From contig NC_057795.1 of NCBI RefSeq assembly GCF_018294505.1, positions 225,607,193 through 225,671,192 of the forward strand: DNA of 64,000 nt, in the 5' to 3' direction. Numbering within the stretch: the first letter of the stretch is position 1; the number at the start of each line of letters is the position of its first letter. Both the position numbers and the translations under genes were made by a program. Origin of the DNA: Triticum aestivum. Its lineage: Eukaryota; Streptophyta; Magnoliopsida; Poales; Poaceae. The notes beneath the pieces were generated by a model. It worked only from the letters and a program-made list of their open reading frames with translations, was not told the DNA's origin and did not search any database. Shown here piece by piece: positions 10,773-21,576 of this stretch.

Positions 10773-11736
10773 TGATGTAGGGCGGAACCCTAGGGGCCGA
10801 TCTTTCATGTTTGGAGAGGATCCCTATGGGGAACATGAAGAACGCGCGGAAGAAAATGAGGGAGATCACGGGGAAGAACAAGAGAAACACTCAACCGGTA
10901 TAAATATGATCACACAAGTGCTAGATCATCGAGGCACAAAGTAACACGAGATCCAAAGTCAACAAGGGACGATACAAGAGTAACCGTTCTTCTCCGTGAG
11001 GAGGTCTTGATTGTCTTCTCCGGATGGAGGCCTTGAATCCGGGTGGATCTTCTCCGAAGAGGTGTGGTCCTCACGAGGAGTAGATCCGGTACGGATGAGC
11101 AATGCTCTATCTCAAATGAGCTAAACCAGTGTTAACCCTAGAACGTAGGTGGAGGGGGGTATATATAGTCTACGGGGCGAAGGGGTACATGGGCCGCGGC
11201 CCGGAGGCGCTGCACGTTGGCAGGAGGAGGTCGGATGTCCGGGCATCGGGCCGGATGTCCGGGTGCTCGCGAGGGGCCAGATGTCTGGGCTGTCGGGCCG
11301 GATTTCCGGGCTGTTGGAGTTGGCCTTGCTGCTCTCTGGATGGACGGGGCCGAATGTCCGGCGGAGGGGCCGGATGTCCGGGGCTTCGGGAGACGCCGGA
11401 TGTTTGGGGTGACGGCCGGATGTCTGGGCTATCGAGGCAGCCTTATGTGCTCCCTGGACGGCGTGTCCGGATGTCCGGGATGGTGGCCGGATTTCCGGTC
11501 CGGTGGCTTGATCATCTTCATGTGCATCCACGGGAGGGTCCTCTTGGTACCTAATCATGCACAACATTCCCGACTTAGGTAGTAGCCATGTCTCGGGAGG
11601 ATCATATGAGATATCACTAAGGAGAGAAGTCACCTCGGTCTCGAGAGCTCTAGCTCGTGCTCTTGTCATGGGTCCTCTTTGTGCTTGGTGAGACGATGGT
11701 AGGTCCATGGGGATGACCGTAGGATGCTCCGCATCA
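10773..11736 (-). repeat. Element D 3' LTR (shortened)
   Basis: It spans 964 bp, on the minus strand starting TGATGCGGAGCATC and ending CCTACATCA. It is about 175 bp shorter than the 5' LTR because the segment matching roughly 19066-19240 is missing, apparently by deletion between short repeats ending in ggtggcttgatc. TATA-like gtatatata at 11158-11168. The CCGGATGTCCGG-type array occupies about 11230-11500. The reading frame of the polyprotein tail enters it from the internal side. Confidence 0.85.
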
Positions 11737-12938
11737 TCTCCCCCCCCCCCTTGTGAAAGATCCGACCTCGGATCGAAATCCTCATCACCATGGTATGGGA
11801 GAGATCGGTGATGTTGAAGATGTCGCTCACATTGAAGGGTCCATCGGCGCGAGGTAGAAGTTTGGACTTGCGTTTATTGGGGAAACGGTCCTTGCGAAGG
11901 TGTAGCCACACGAGATCTCCAGTGTTGAATATCATGGGTTGCTTGTTGACGTTGAGCTTGGTCGCGAGTCATTGTACTTGGCGCTCAATGGTGTGCCTTG
12001 TATCCTCATGCATCTTCTTGATGTATCTTGCGCGTGCAATCGCATCCATGTTGGTGCGCTCTTGTAGTGGAAGAGGTAGAATGTCCAATGGGGACAACGG
12101 GTTGAAGTCGTAGACGACCTCGAAGGGGGACTTGCCAGTACTCAAATGTCTTGCATGGTTGTAGGCGTACTCGATGTTTGATGTTCTTCTTGATGTTCTT
12201 CTTGATCAACACGTGAAGTAGAGTGGAGAGCGTATGGTTCATCACCTCTATTTGGCTGTCGGTTTGAGGATGGTATGCGGATGAGAAGAAAAGCTGGATT
12301 CCTAGCTTGGCGCATAGCGTCTTCCAAAAGTAACTCAAGAACTTGACGTCGCGGTCGGAGACGATTGTCTTTGGTACTCCATGGAGTCGCAAGATTTACC
12401 TATAAAAGAGATGGGCAACATGTAAAGCATCGTCTATCTTGTTGCAAGGAATGAAATGTGCCATCTTAGAAAATCGGTCCACAACAAAAAACACGGATAA
12501 TGTCTTCCCATTTTGAGTTCTAGGCAAACCAAGTACAAAATCCATGCTAATGTCTTCCCAAGGTTGATAAGGAATAGGAAGAGGCATGTAAAGACCATGG
12601 GATTGAGCTTTAGACTTAGCTTTGCGACATGTAGAGAATCGGTTGGTGAAGCATGAGACGTCGCGGAACATCTTGGGCCAAAAGTAGTTCTTGGAGAGCG
12701 TGGCGAAAGTCTTGTCGCGTCCAAAGTGTCCCATGAGTCCGCCTCCATGAGCCTCTTGCAAAAGGAGCAAACGAGGAGAAGACTCAGGAATGCAAAGTTT
12801 GTTAGCTCTCATAAGATAACCATCCTTGATGTAATATCGTTCCCAAGATGTATGCGTCAAACACTTAGCATAAGGAGTAGCAAAAGATGGATCATTAGCA
12901 TACAAGTCTTTTATGTGCTCAAATCCAATAACATTCAA
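11666..12938 (-). pseudogene. Element D integrase and LTR-entering tail
   Basis: Fragment 12396-12938 has the zinc-binding end ([28 protein letters not shown]) and the first catalytic Asp in [29 protein letters not shown] follows. After a stop at about 12393, fragment 12006-12392 holds the second Asp ([12 protein letters not shown]) and the catalytic Glu region ([16 protein letters not shown]). Fragment 11666-11935 has the C-terminal block FNTGDLVWLHLRKDRFPNKRKSKL. It then crosses the purine tract into the LTR, where 11708 downwards encodes GPMTRARARALETEV. Frames differ between the parts. The H2C2 finger appears to have lost a Cys (RFSTC rather than RCxxC). Confidence 0.8.
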
Positions 12939-13245
12939 CTCAAGTTTAGTGACAAGTGTGATATGCGTGAAAGTGCATCCGCAACTAAATTTTCCTTTCC
13001 CTTAATGTACTTGATCACATAGGGGAAAGATTCAATAAATTCACTCCATTTGGCATGACGCTTGTTCAACTTCGTTTGGCCTTTTAAGTACTTTAGCGTT
13101 TCATGATCGGTATGGATGACAAACTCATGAGGTCTAAGGTAATGTTCCCAAACATGTAGCACACGCACTAAAGCATACAATTCTTTGTCATAGATGGGAT
13201 AGTTAAGTTGAGCACCGGAGAGTTTTTCACTAAAATATGCAATGG
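12935..13245 (-). pseudogene. Element D RNase H, second part
   Basis: Separated from the 889-codon frame only by one in-frame TGA at 13244-13246 (after VLMQEK). The segment then reads [22 protein letters not shown] and, from 13180, [48 protein letters not shown] and ADALSR, the classic gypsy RNase H ending. A frameshift near 12940 separates it from integrase. Catalytic Asp in HTDHE is kept. Confidence 0.8.
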
Positions 13246-13246
13246 C

Positions 13247-15916
13247 TCATTTTTCTTGCATCAAAACTCCGCCCATTCCAGTACCACTTGCATCACAATG
13301 AACCTCAAAAGTTTTGTCAAAGTTGGGCAAAGCAAGAATCGGAGCATGAGTAAGCAAAGACTTGAGCTCATCAAAAGCGGTGGATTTCAAAGATCCCCAA
13401 ACAAAAGGAGCATTCTTCTTACTCAAGGCATGCAAAGGAGCGGCAATAGTGCTAAAATCCTTCACAAAGCAACGATAAAAACCCGCAAGACCAAGAAAGC
13501 TATGCACTTGTTGCAAATTGGTGGGTTGGGGCCAAGTTTTAATTGCTTCAATTTTAAATTCATCAACATGGACACCCTTGGAAGAGACAACGAAACCCAA
13601 GAAAACAAGTTTGTCAACACCAAACATGCACTTTTTCATGTTGGCATAAAGACGTTCCTTGTGAAGCGTTTGCAAAACAGCCCTAACATGCTTTAGGTGC
13701 TCTTTCATGGATTTGCCAAACACAAGAATATCATCAAAGTAAACCACAACAAACACTCCAATATAAGGTCGAAGCACAAAATGCATAAGACGCATGAAAG
13801 TACCAGGAGCTTCCGACAAACCCATAGGCATAACCAACCACTCATACAAGCCAAATTTGGTTTTGAAAGCGGTTTTCCATTCATGACCTTCTTGTATGCA
13901 GATTTGATAATAGCCACTTTTGTAATCAATTTTTGAGAAAATGGTGGCACCGCTAAGTTCATCAAGCATATCATCTAAGCGAGGAATGGGATGCCTATAA
14001 CAAACGGTAATAGCATTGATGGGTCTACAATCTGAGAAGATGCGAAAACTACCGTCTTGCTTGGGCACAAGTATAACAGGAATGGCACAAGGGCTTAAGC
14101 TTTCGAGTACATGACCGTTGTCGATTAGTTGTTGTACTTGCCATTGGATCTCCTTAGTCTCTTCAGGGTTGACGCGGTACGGAGCTTTGTTGGGTAGGGG
14201 CGCTCCGGGGATGAGGTTGATACGATGCTCAATGACTCGAAGAGGAGGTAGACCCGGAGGTAGCTCATCGGGGAAAACATCTTCGAATTCCTGCAAAAGA
14301 GATTGAAACACTAAAGGTAGATCGTGAGAGGTGTTAGTTTTTGGGTCCCTATCCTTGCAGACAAGGACAAAGTGCATAGCACTCGATGGGTTCTCACACA
14401 TTTCTCTCATCTCACTTTTGGTGGCAAATAGGACTAGGTTTTTCTCTCTAGGCGAAGAGGCGCTCAAGTTTGGCTTGTGGCTCTCACTTTCTTTTGAGTG
14501 GATCACTTTCTCACTCTTCTCTCCATGATGGGTGGCTTGCTTGTCGTCTATCACTTGACTAGGAGACATAGGTCGTAGCACATATTCCTTCCCTTTCATC
14601 TTGAAGCTATAGTGATTGGTACGCCCGTTGTGGATGATGCCGCGGTCGAATTGCCATGGTCGACCAAGAAGGAGGTGGCAAACGGACATCGGGACGACAT
14701 CACACTCCAAAGTGTCCTCATATGCACCCATTTTGAAGGAGACTTGGACCGTATGCTCAACTCGTATAGTGCCGAAGTCACTTAGCCATTGGACTTTGTA
14801 TGGGTGCGGGTGCTTTATCTTGACCAATTGAAGCTTGGAGCATAGTTCTTCACTTGCCAAGTTATGGCAACTACCTCCATCAATGATGACCTTGACGGAC
14901 CTTCCATTGATGCCGGCCTTTGTGTGGAAGATGTGGCATCGTTGGTCTTCCTCTTGTTGATGTTGAAGAATCAAAACTTTGGAGACAACGAGAGCGGGGC
15001 TCGAATCCTCATCACAAAAGACTTGATCATCTTCATCCTCGTTCACGTGCCGGTGCATGGCCACTGGCTCAAGAGCTTCCATGTCCTCTTCACTCATGGA
15101 GTCATAGGTTCCATCATTGTTGAGGATCATGGTGCGCTTGTTGGTGCATTCGAAAGACTTGTGGCCTCGGTCGCCGCAAGTGAAAAACTTGAAGGAGCTC
15201 TTCCTGACGGTCTCATCGGTCGGAGTAGACGATGAAGCATGCGGCTTGAAGTTGCTTGTAGTAGGAGGAAGACGACTTGAGCTTGTCGAAGTTTTCTTGT
15301 AACTTGACTTGTCGTTGTTGCTTGTAGATGGCTTAGTTGAGGTAGAAGTTGGAGGAGTCGTTGAAGCTTGGATGTTGGAGAAGCCGTAGGTCTTGGATGA
15401 GTACTTGGCGTACTTGAAGTCATCTTGCACTTGACTCTCCGCCTTGCTAGCTTGATGCACAAGCTCAATGAGGTAGGAGTAGGGTTGGAAGTCGGCAATC
15501 TTCTTGATGGGATGATTGAGGCCATTCAAGAAGCGTGCCATAGTTTGCTCATCATCTTCTGTGACATTGGCTCGAATCATGGCTATCTCCATTTCCTTGT
15601 AGTATTCTTCAACACTCTTTGTTCCTTGCATGATGAGTTGGAGCTTCTTGAAGAGGTCGCGGTTGTAGTAGGTGGGCAGAAAACGTGCTCGCATGACAAT
15701 TTTCATTTGAGACCAGGTAGTGATGGGTGGTTCACCCCTTGCTTCTTGGCGCTCAAGGACTTGTTCCCACCATATGAGCACATAGTCTTGGAACTCAAGG
15801 GATGCCATAGCAATCTTCTTCTCTTCCTCATAGTTCTGCAAACGAAAGATTTTGTCGACCTTCAATGCCCATGATAGGTATTCTTCGTGACCATTGCTTC
15901 CATTGAACTTGGGCAT
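13247..15916 (-). CDS. Element D gag core-protease-RT-RNase H reading frame
   Basis: This is the longest intact frame in the window (889 codons). Residues ~1-190 are the gypsy gag core (WWEQVLERQ, RARFLPTYYNRDLFKKLQ, QGTKSVEEYYKEME). Residues ~250-265 are a zinc knuckle FFTCGDRGHKSFEC whose first Cys is Phe. Residues ~335-430 are the protease, with VIIDGGSCHNLAS at the active site and LLLGRPWQFDR. RT follows from about 570: PHIYLIP-type blocks, DCRPINAITVCYRHPIPRLD, FSKIDYKSGYYQI, MPMGLSEAPGTFMRLM and the active site VYFDDILVF (near residue 735). RNase H begins with FEVHCDASGTGMGGVLMQEK and is cut by a stop. The true gag start lies upstream near 16824, so the Met at 15916 is internal. Confidence 0.8.
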   Translation of the reverse strand: MPKFNGSNGHEEYLSWALKVDKIFRLQNYEEEKKIAMASLEFQDYVLIWWEQVLERQEARGEPPITTWSQMKIVMRARFLPTYYNRDLFKKLQLIMQGTKSVEEYYKEMEIAMIRANVTEDDEQTMARFLNGLNHPIKKIADFQPYSYLIELVHQASKAESQVQDDFKYAKYSSKTYGFSNIQASTTPPTSTSTKPSTSNNDKSSYKKTSTSSSRLPPTTSNFKPHASSSTPTDETVRKSSFKFFTCGDRGHKSFECTNKRTMILNNDGTYDSMSEEDMEALEPVAMHRHVNEDEDDQVFCDEDSSPALVVSKVLILQHQQEEDQRCHIFHTKAGINGRSVKVIIDGGSCHNLASEELCSKLQLVKIKHPHPYKVQWLSDFGTIRVEHTVQVSFKMGAYEDTLECDVVPMSVCHLLLGRPWQFDRGIIHNGRTNHYSFKMKGKEYVLRPMSPSQVIDDKQATHHGEKSEKVIHSKESESHKPNLSASSPREKNLVLFATKSEMREMCENPSSAMHFVLVCKDRDPKTNTSHDLPLVFQSLLQEFEDVFPDELPPGLPPLRVIEHRINLIPGAPLPNKAPYRVNPEETKEIQWQVQQLIDNGHVLESLSPCAIPVILVPKQDGSFRIFSDCRPINAITVCYRHPIPRLDDMLDELSGATIFSKIDYKSGYYQICIQEGHEWKTAFKTKFGLYEWLVMPMGLSEAPGTFMRLMHFVLRPYIGVFVVVYFDDILVFGKSMKEHLKHVRAVLQTLHKERLYANMKKCMFGVDKLVFLGFVVSSKGVHVDEFKIEAIKTWPQPTNLQQVHSFLGLAGFYRCFVKDFSTIAAPLHALSKKNAPFVWGSLKSTAFDELKSLLTHAPILALPNFDKTFEVHCDASGTGMGGVLMQEK

Positions 15917-16824
15917 TGTGAATTTTAGCTTGCCGTCTTCATTGTGTTGTTGGCGATGGTGATGATGACGCCCTTGATGGTGAGGGTAATCATTCTCATG
16001 TTGCTCTTGGTGTGGAGGAAGTCCATGATCAACTTGCTCTTGTTGAACTTGATGTTGTGGAGGAACTTGTCGGGCTTGTGGAGGGGCTTGCGGAACTTGG
16101 CGTTACACTCGCGGTTGGTAGTTCTGCTCTTGGATTTCTTCTCGAAGTGCTTCCTCTTGATTGCGCTGCTTTCGGTTGCGGTAGGCAATGGTGCGACTTG
16201 ATTCTTGAAGGGCACGTTGCACCTCAAGAGCTTGTGCTTCACATTGTTTTTGTTGAAGACGTTGAGCCTCGGCATCTTATTCCTCTTGATGTAGACATGC
16301 TCGTTCTTCCTCTTGGCGACGTTGATGTTGTCACTCTTGCGCTTGAGCAAACGCAACTTGGTGTGGTTGAGGACGAAGTACTTGCTCGTCGACTTGCTCC
16401 TATGAATGCTTGTCGTGTAGAGGATTGCGAGATGCATAACGGTCTTGACGCGCGGCTCGTCGAAGAGTGTTCGTGTCGATGTACTTGAGACGGAGAAGGT
16501 GTCATCGGGGTGTCGACTTGAGCAGCTCCATCTTGAGTATGAAGATGTAGAAGGAGGACGGTTCACCAACAAGGCGCGGATCTTGTCCATCCTTGCATCA
16601 TTCTCTTGCTTGTGAGCGTCGAGCTTGTTGTCGAAGTAGTCCTTTGTACGTTGCTCGGAGAGTCACAAGTCGGTGGCGAGGTTGTCGATGTGGTCGGTCA
16701 TCGCTTGTTGCTCTTGATGCAACGCTCGTTGTGCACCAAAGAGGTGGCTCTTGGTGACAAATGATGACATGTCATCGTATTGCTCGATGAAGAGTGGGTT
16801 GGTAGAAGTACTTGGCCTATCCAT
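15917..16824 (-). pseudogene. Element D gag N-terminal region
   Basis: The likely gag start is ATGGATAGGC at 16824 (minus strand), which matches the gag start of H at 49805. The first part reads MDRPSTSTNPLFIEQYDDMS, then QRALHQEQQAMTDHIDNLA, followed by a stop. Further on the coding frame changes and becomes Gln/Arg-rich (for example QARQVPPQHQ and HHQGRHHHHRQQHNEDGKL) with stops near 16104 and elsewhere, ending in frame with the 889-codon ORF. A 221-codon frame at 15925-16590 is open but in the wrong phase for the gag core, so I treat it as incidental after the frameshift. Confidence 0.6.
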
Positions 16825-18336
16825 CATTCCAAGCAAAACGTGAGTGGTAGAAAGAGAAGAACATGTACCAATTGTACCTTGACCGATGTTGACGATGAAT
16901 CAAGTTCACTCAAATGCGGACAATGAAAAGCACTATTGGTACCAATTCTTGTCGGTTCTCACACCTACATAAGTAAAAGCTTATGGTGGAGCTTGGTTAG
17001 GATGGTGGCACAAAATTTGATGCAATTGTAAGTGAGCTTCAATAATGTTTGAAAAGATTCACAAATTTGCAAACGCAACAAGTAGACCAAGCAAGTAGTG
17101 GTACACGGAAACACACACGCAAACAGATAAGTGGGATTGTGCAAACTAAAAGTGAGCCAAAATGTGGAATACACGAAAATGCTCTTGTTGCACAATACAC
17201 GAGAGACGCTAGCATGATTGCACAATAGGCGGATATGTAACTTGTGCACAACCTACTAGGCAAAAATGCAACGACCTCTATCCCAAGTATGCTATATGTA
17301 TGGTATTTCAGTGCTATGATCCAAGATGATCAGATATGACAATCTTAATGTAGTATCATGCTATGGTTCTTGCTTATAAGCTCTTTGCTTATCTTTCCTC
17401 TTTGCTTAAAAGCTTGGTTGGGACTTTCACTTTTGAGCTCTTTTCTCATGCAAAACTTCATAAATCAAGATAGCAATTGTGTATGCGATGACAACCTTGT
17501 GACACAAAAAGGGATGCGAAGATATGCACCACTATGGTATGGTATGTATGCTAAGGAGTATGATCACTAATGTGCACAAGTCACGTTGCCGGCAATACTC
17601 AATAGCTAGCCTCGACGGGTAAGCTACGCAAATGTAAGGCCATGTGGTTATCAATGCAATTGCAAGGTATGACAAAGATGTCGTCGAGGTTACCGTCCTT
17701 GGCGATGATGAGACCTTTGCGAAGATGAGCCGTGGTGATGTTGATGTCGAACCGTACCTATATAGCCGAAACACAATAAGACACGGGAACCACAACCCAA
17801 AATCTCAAAGACAAAAACGTGTCAAAATCGTCATAGGAGGTAGCGGTGAGCGGTGGTTGTGCTTGCGGAAAGCGGAGGTGATATGCGGAAGTATGCGTGG
17901 GCACCGGGCAAAATTGTGCGAAACTATGCAGAAATGGGCGCGGGGAATGGTGTTGCTGCTGCCAGGGACCGGATGTCCGGGCTAGCTGCCAGATGTCCGG
18001 GACGCCGGATGTCCGGGGACTCGGGCGGATGTTCGGGCGCCTGGATCGGGGACGAACACGATGAACTCCACAGGAAAAGTGCAACTCCGGGGCAAAATTC
18101 GGACGAATTTGTGGATGGAAATTGCGGGAGAGATGGGGAAAGCTAGATCCACTCGATGCAAAGCAGATCCGTGGATCAAATCCAACAAAACTTCATCACA
18201 CCAACAAATCACAAAAAAAATTGGGGCTATTTTTGGTGGGGAATTTTCGGATTTAGGACAAAAACAACAAAATCAAGCTAGAAAACACGGGGTAGGGGCT
18301 CCAAAAACATGATCAACGTGGCTCATGATACCAAGA
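16825..18336 (-). other. Element D 5' leader and PBS
   Basis: No gene seen. On the minus strand the leader begins with PBS TGGTATCATGAGC (18321-18333) followed by about 300 nt that closely resemble the leader of H (47746-48030), including GGAGCCCCTACCCCG and CCTAAATCCGAAAA. A small array of CCGGATGTCCGG-type units is at 17966-18040, and the last 250 nt before gag also resemble H (49370-49700). Confidence 0.75.
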
Positions 18337-19475
18337 TGATGTAGGGCGGAACCCTAGGGGCCGATCTTCCACGTTTGGAGAGGATCCCTAGGGGAACACG
18401 AAGAACGCGCGGAAGAAAACGAGGGAAATCAGGGGGAAGAACAAGATAAACACTCAACCGACACGAATATGATCACACAAGTGCTAGATCATCGAGGCAC
18501 AAAGTAACACGAGATCCAAAGTCAACAAGGTATGATACAAGAGTAACCGTTCTTCTCTGTGAGGAGGTCTTGATTGTCTTCTCCGGATGGAGGCCTTGAA
18601 TCCAGGTGGATCTTCTTCAAAGAGGTGCGGTCCCTCACAAGGAGTAGATCCGGTACGGATGAGCAATGCTCTATCTCAAATGAGCTAAACCAATGCTAAC
18701 CCTAGAACGTAGGTGGAGGGGGAGTATATATACTCTACAGGGCGAAGGGGTACATGGGCCGCGGCCCGGAGGCGCTGCACGCAGGCAGGAGGAGGCCGGA
18801 TGTCCAGGTGTCTGGCCGGATGTCCGAGCGCTTGCGAGGGGACGGATGTTCGGGCTATCGGGTCGGATGTCCGGGCTATTGGAGTTGGCCTTGCTGCTCT
18901 CTGGATGGACGGGGCCGATGTCTGGGCGGAGGGGCCGGATGTCCGGGGCTTCAGGAGACACCAGATGTCCTGGGTCACACCCGAATGTCCGGGCTGTCGG
19001 GGCAGCCTTCTGTGCTCCTTGGACGGCGTGTCCGGATGCCCAGGCTGGTGGCCGGATTTCCGGTGCGGAGGACCGGATGTCCGGGCTGGACGCAGAATGT
19101 CCGGTCCCTATAGCTTCTGCTACATACTCCTGGCTGTGGTGTCAATCTCCAGGGGCCGGATGTCTGGGGCCATGGCCGGATGTCCGGTGCCTGGAAGCTG
19201 TTCTCACCCTCTTCCGTTGGTTCTCTTCTTCCGTGGACTTGGTGGCTTGATCATCTTCATGTGCATCCATGGGAGGGTCCTCTTGGTACCTAATCATGCA
19301 CAACATTCCGGACTTAGGTAGTAGCCATGTCTCGGGAGGATCATATGAGATATCACTAAGGAGAGAAGTCACCTCGATCTCAAGAGCTCTAGCTCGTGCT
19401 CTTGTCATGGGTCCTCTAGGTGCTTTGTGAGACGATGGTAGGTCCATGGGGATGACCGTAGGATGCTCCACATCA
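18337..19475 (-). repeat. Element D 5' LTR
   Basis: It spans 1139 bp, on the minus strand starting TGATGTGGAGCATCC and ending CCTACATCA. TATA-like gtatatatac at about 18723-18733. Upstream of it on the minus strand (18795-19190) lies a dense array of CCGGATGTCCGG and close variants separated by 10-40 bp. Minus-strand sequence at 19430-19380 encodes the same GPMTRARARALEIEV tail as the 3' LTR. Confidence 0.9.
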
Positions 19476-19480
19476 GGAAG

Positions 19481-20545
19481 GTATCTCATATCCCGGCTCC
19501 ACCTTCTTTTCCACAAGGCCCAAAGCCGTTTTGATAGCCTTGTCAAGTTAACCTGATGCAGTGCATGTCCATGTCCGACACAAACCCTTCATTTCAAGGA
19601 CACCCAGCAGTACCAGAATTTTATGAGCCCACTACTAGACGTACTTGACGTGCGAAGGTGCAACATCGGGGATGGCAATTCGCTTGATATTCATGAGGGA
19701 TATTTCTACCATTCTAACATGCATAGAAACAAAGAAGCATAACAATCACAAATAAACACATATTGTGAAATAGTATGGCTCCTTCATGGACGTTCTTCCA
19801 GGTCGGCTCCAACTCCGATGACCATCTAGGAACTCCATCTTGTTTGTCACGCTGGGACTCCAAGCCACCAAACTGATCTCTATTATCCAACTACTACAAC
19901 TAGTAATGAATTTTACATAGAGTCACAAGTCAACACGCAGGTCGTTATACATTATAATGACAGCACTTTGGCTCCTGTCACCTGACAAACATGATACACA
20001 GTCCATGTATAATTTACACACATGCATCACATACACATGAGTCATACTATTCACATCAACCCTACAAAACAAAGTTACGCATAGAATCACATTCTACCGG
20101 TTTGAGTGATCGTGTACGAAATACAAGGTGCTACTCACATGGCGGTCCTGCTAGCTGGTTAGCGGGTGGGGTTCGAAGGGGCAGCACCCCTCGCGGGTGC
20201 GGGCAGCGCCTAACATTTTCGGGAATCACAGATCACATCTGAACTCCAATCACGCTGAATTTTCCGATCTAACCGATCTTATCGATCATCACAAGTCCGA
20301 TTCGGATTTACGTTTCATTGTTAACCCCGATGGCGGATACCGACTAGTAGGGGTAGGTTGTGTCACGAACTCATCGACTCCCATCATCAGAAAACATTGC
20401 CTCATCGATCCCCATGCACAGTTGATCTCATCAACCGTGCACACAGCCGATCTCATCAACGACAACAGATCTCATTTCCCGCCTCCGCATATCTAGTATG
20501 CATACGATCTGAATCCAAATCCTATAGCAGAGGCTGTGATACCAC
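19481..20545 (-). other. Element C leader, part 1, with PBS
   Basis: This is noncoding leader of C between its PBS and the D insertion. The PBS TGGTATCACAGCC (minus strand, 20532-20544) matches the initiator-Met tRNA type with changes. I see no gene. Confidence 0.65.
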
Positions 20546-21576
20546 TGTTGGGATCTACGGTAGGTTGTGCCGACTGCAAATGAAAATTTCCTACGTGCAG
20601 AACAACCAAGAACATGCTACGGGAGATGGATCATAGATCGTTACAACTAGACGCGCAGTGTCGTGCAACAGAAGCAGAGTTGAGGCAACGTGTTCCCGGA
20701 GTCATCTCCTCCTTGACGGTCTCCAACATAGACAATCGGATCCCGTGAATAGGTTTGCCAGAGCGGCGCAAGTGCACCGCCTCTAATGGTATCCATGCGT
20801 GCAGGAGGAACGTCGTGCGGCGGACTGCTAGGTCTGATCACACAACCGGTGGCGAGTGGAGGCGGCTAGTTGCAACACATGCAAAGCCCTAACAACGGCG
20901 CTAAAGCGATTCAACTCAAGTGTGTCGCACCTCCACTATTTATAGGCATCCGTCGCAGGCTCAACAATTGGGCATTGCACGGATCCTAAAGCCCAAAGTC
21001 TACTCGGTCGTGTTCCAATTCAGCTCGATCACATCCGACCAGTGTCCTCCGAACCGACCTCGTAGGTTCCTTTCCTTAAGCACGCGACCCCTTAGGTTCT
21101 AGTCGGCTTGGTCACATTTCAGATCACCTCCGATTTGCACGGTTGGTAGTGGCCTCTAGCAAGGTGTGCCGGCCACCAAGTAGACTATGAAGCTGGTTAG
21201 GTGAACCTGTACAATGTGTCACACTTCTGTTCCCTTTGCCTCACAATATATACTGTCGGGCTCAAGACGAGACTATCATCCTTGTGCTAGCCCGACCACT
21301 TTCTCGTTCCAGTGATACCAACCACAAACTAGATTATCTCATAATCCTAGTTGCATGGCCATGCTTCTCCTGGTCGGATCACACGAGGGGTCCAGAGTAT
21401 ATCTCTCCTGATCGGAGGGGCAAATCCCATCTTGCCCGACCATGTCTCGCAGCATGGGACTGGATAAACCCGAAACCTACCTTTGTAACTACCTAGTCAC
21501 GGAGTATGGTCGGCCCAAAGCAAGTCTGTCACCATCCCGAGTACATGCTTCAGCTCAGGTCTTAGGACATAGAACA

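Larger units (their letters stand above)
10773..19475 (-). mobile_element. Element D: Ty3/gypsy retrotransposon (chromovirus-like) inside C
   Basis: LTRs at 10773-11736 and 18337-19475 are bounded by perfect 5-bp duplications ggaag (10768-10772 and 19476-19480). A tRNA-iMet-type PBS lies at 18321-18333 and a purine tract (G-run) at 11737-11756 on the minus strand. Coding on the minus strand runs gag, protease, RT, RNase H, integrase, then a tail that reads into the 3' LTR with GPMTRARARALE. That order is gypsy, and LTR-encoded C-terminal tails are known from CRM-type chromoviruses, so CRM affinity is an inference. Lesions: stops in gag, one before RNase H, and frameshifts near 12940 and in integrase. 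Confidence 0.9.

Noticed and set aside
11129..11582. Several plus-strand frames in the D LTR
   Set aside because: They are translations of the CCGGATGTCCGG array in three phases (repeating RMSG/CPG words), on the strand opposite to the real tail.
15925..16590. 221-codon minus-strand frame before the D gag core
   Set aside because: Wrong phase for the 889-codon frame; the Gln-rich reading in the correct phase is the likelier gag.
18693..19321. Plus-strand frames of 185 and 202 codons in the D 5' LTR
   Set aside because: Same reason: array-driven open frames without a start context or known domain.
20532..20545. PBS segments as tRNA genes
   Set aside because: Only 10-14 nt complementary to tRNA 3' ends next to LTRs; no tRNA body.
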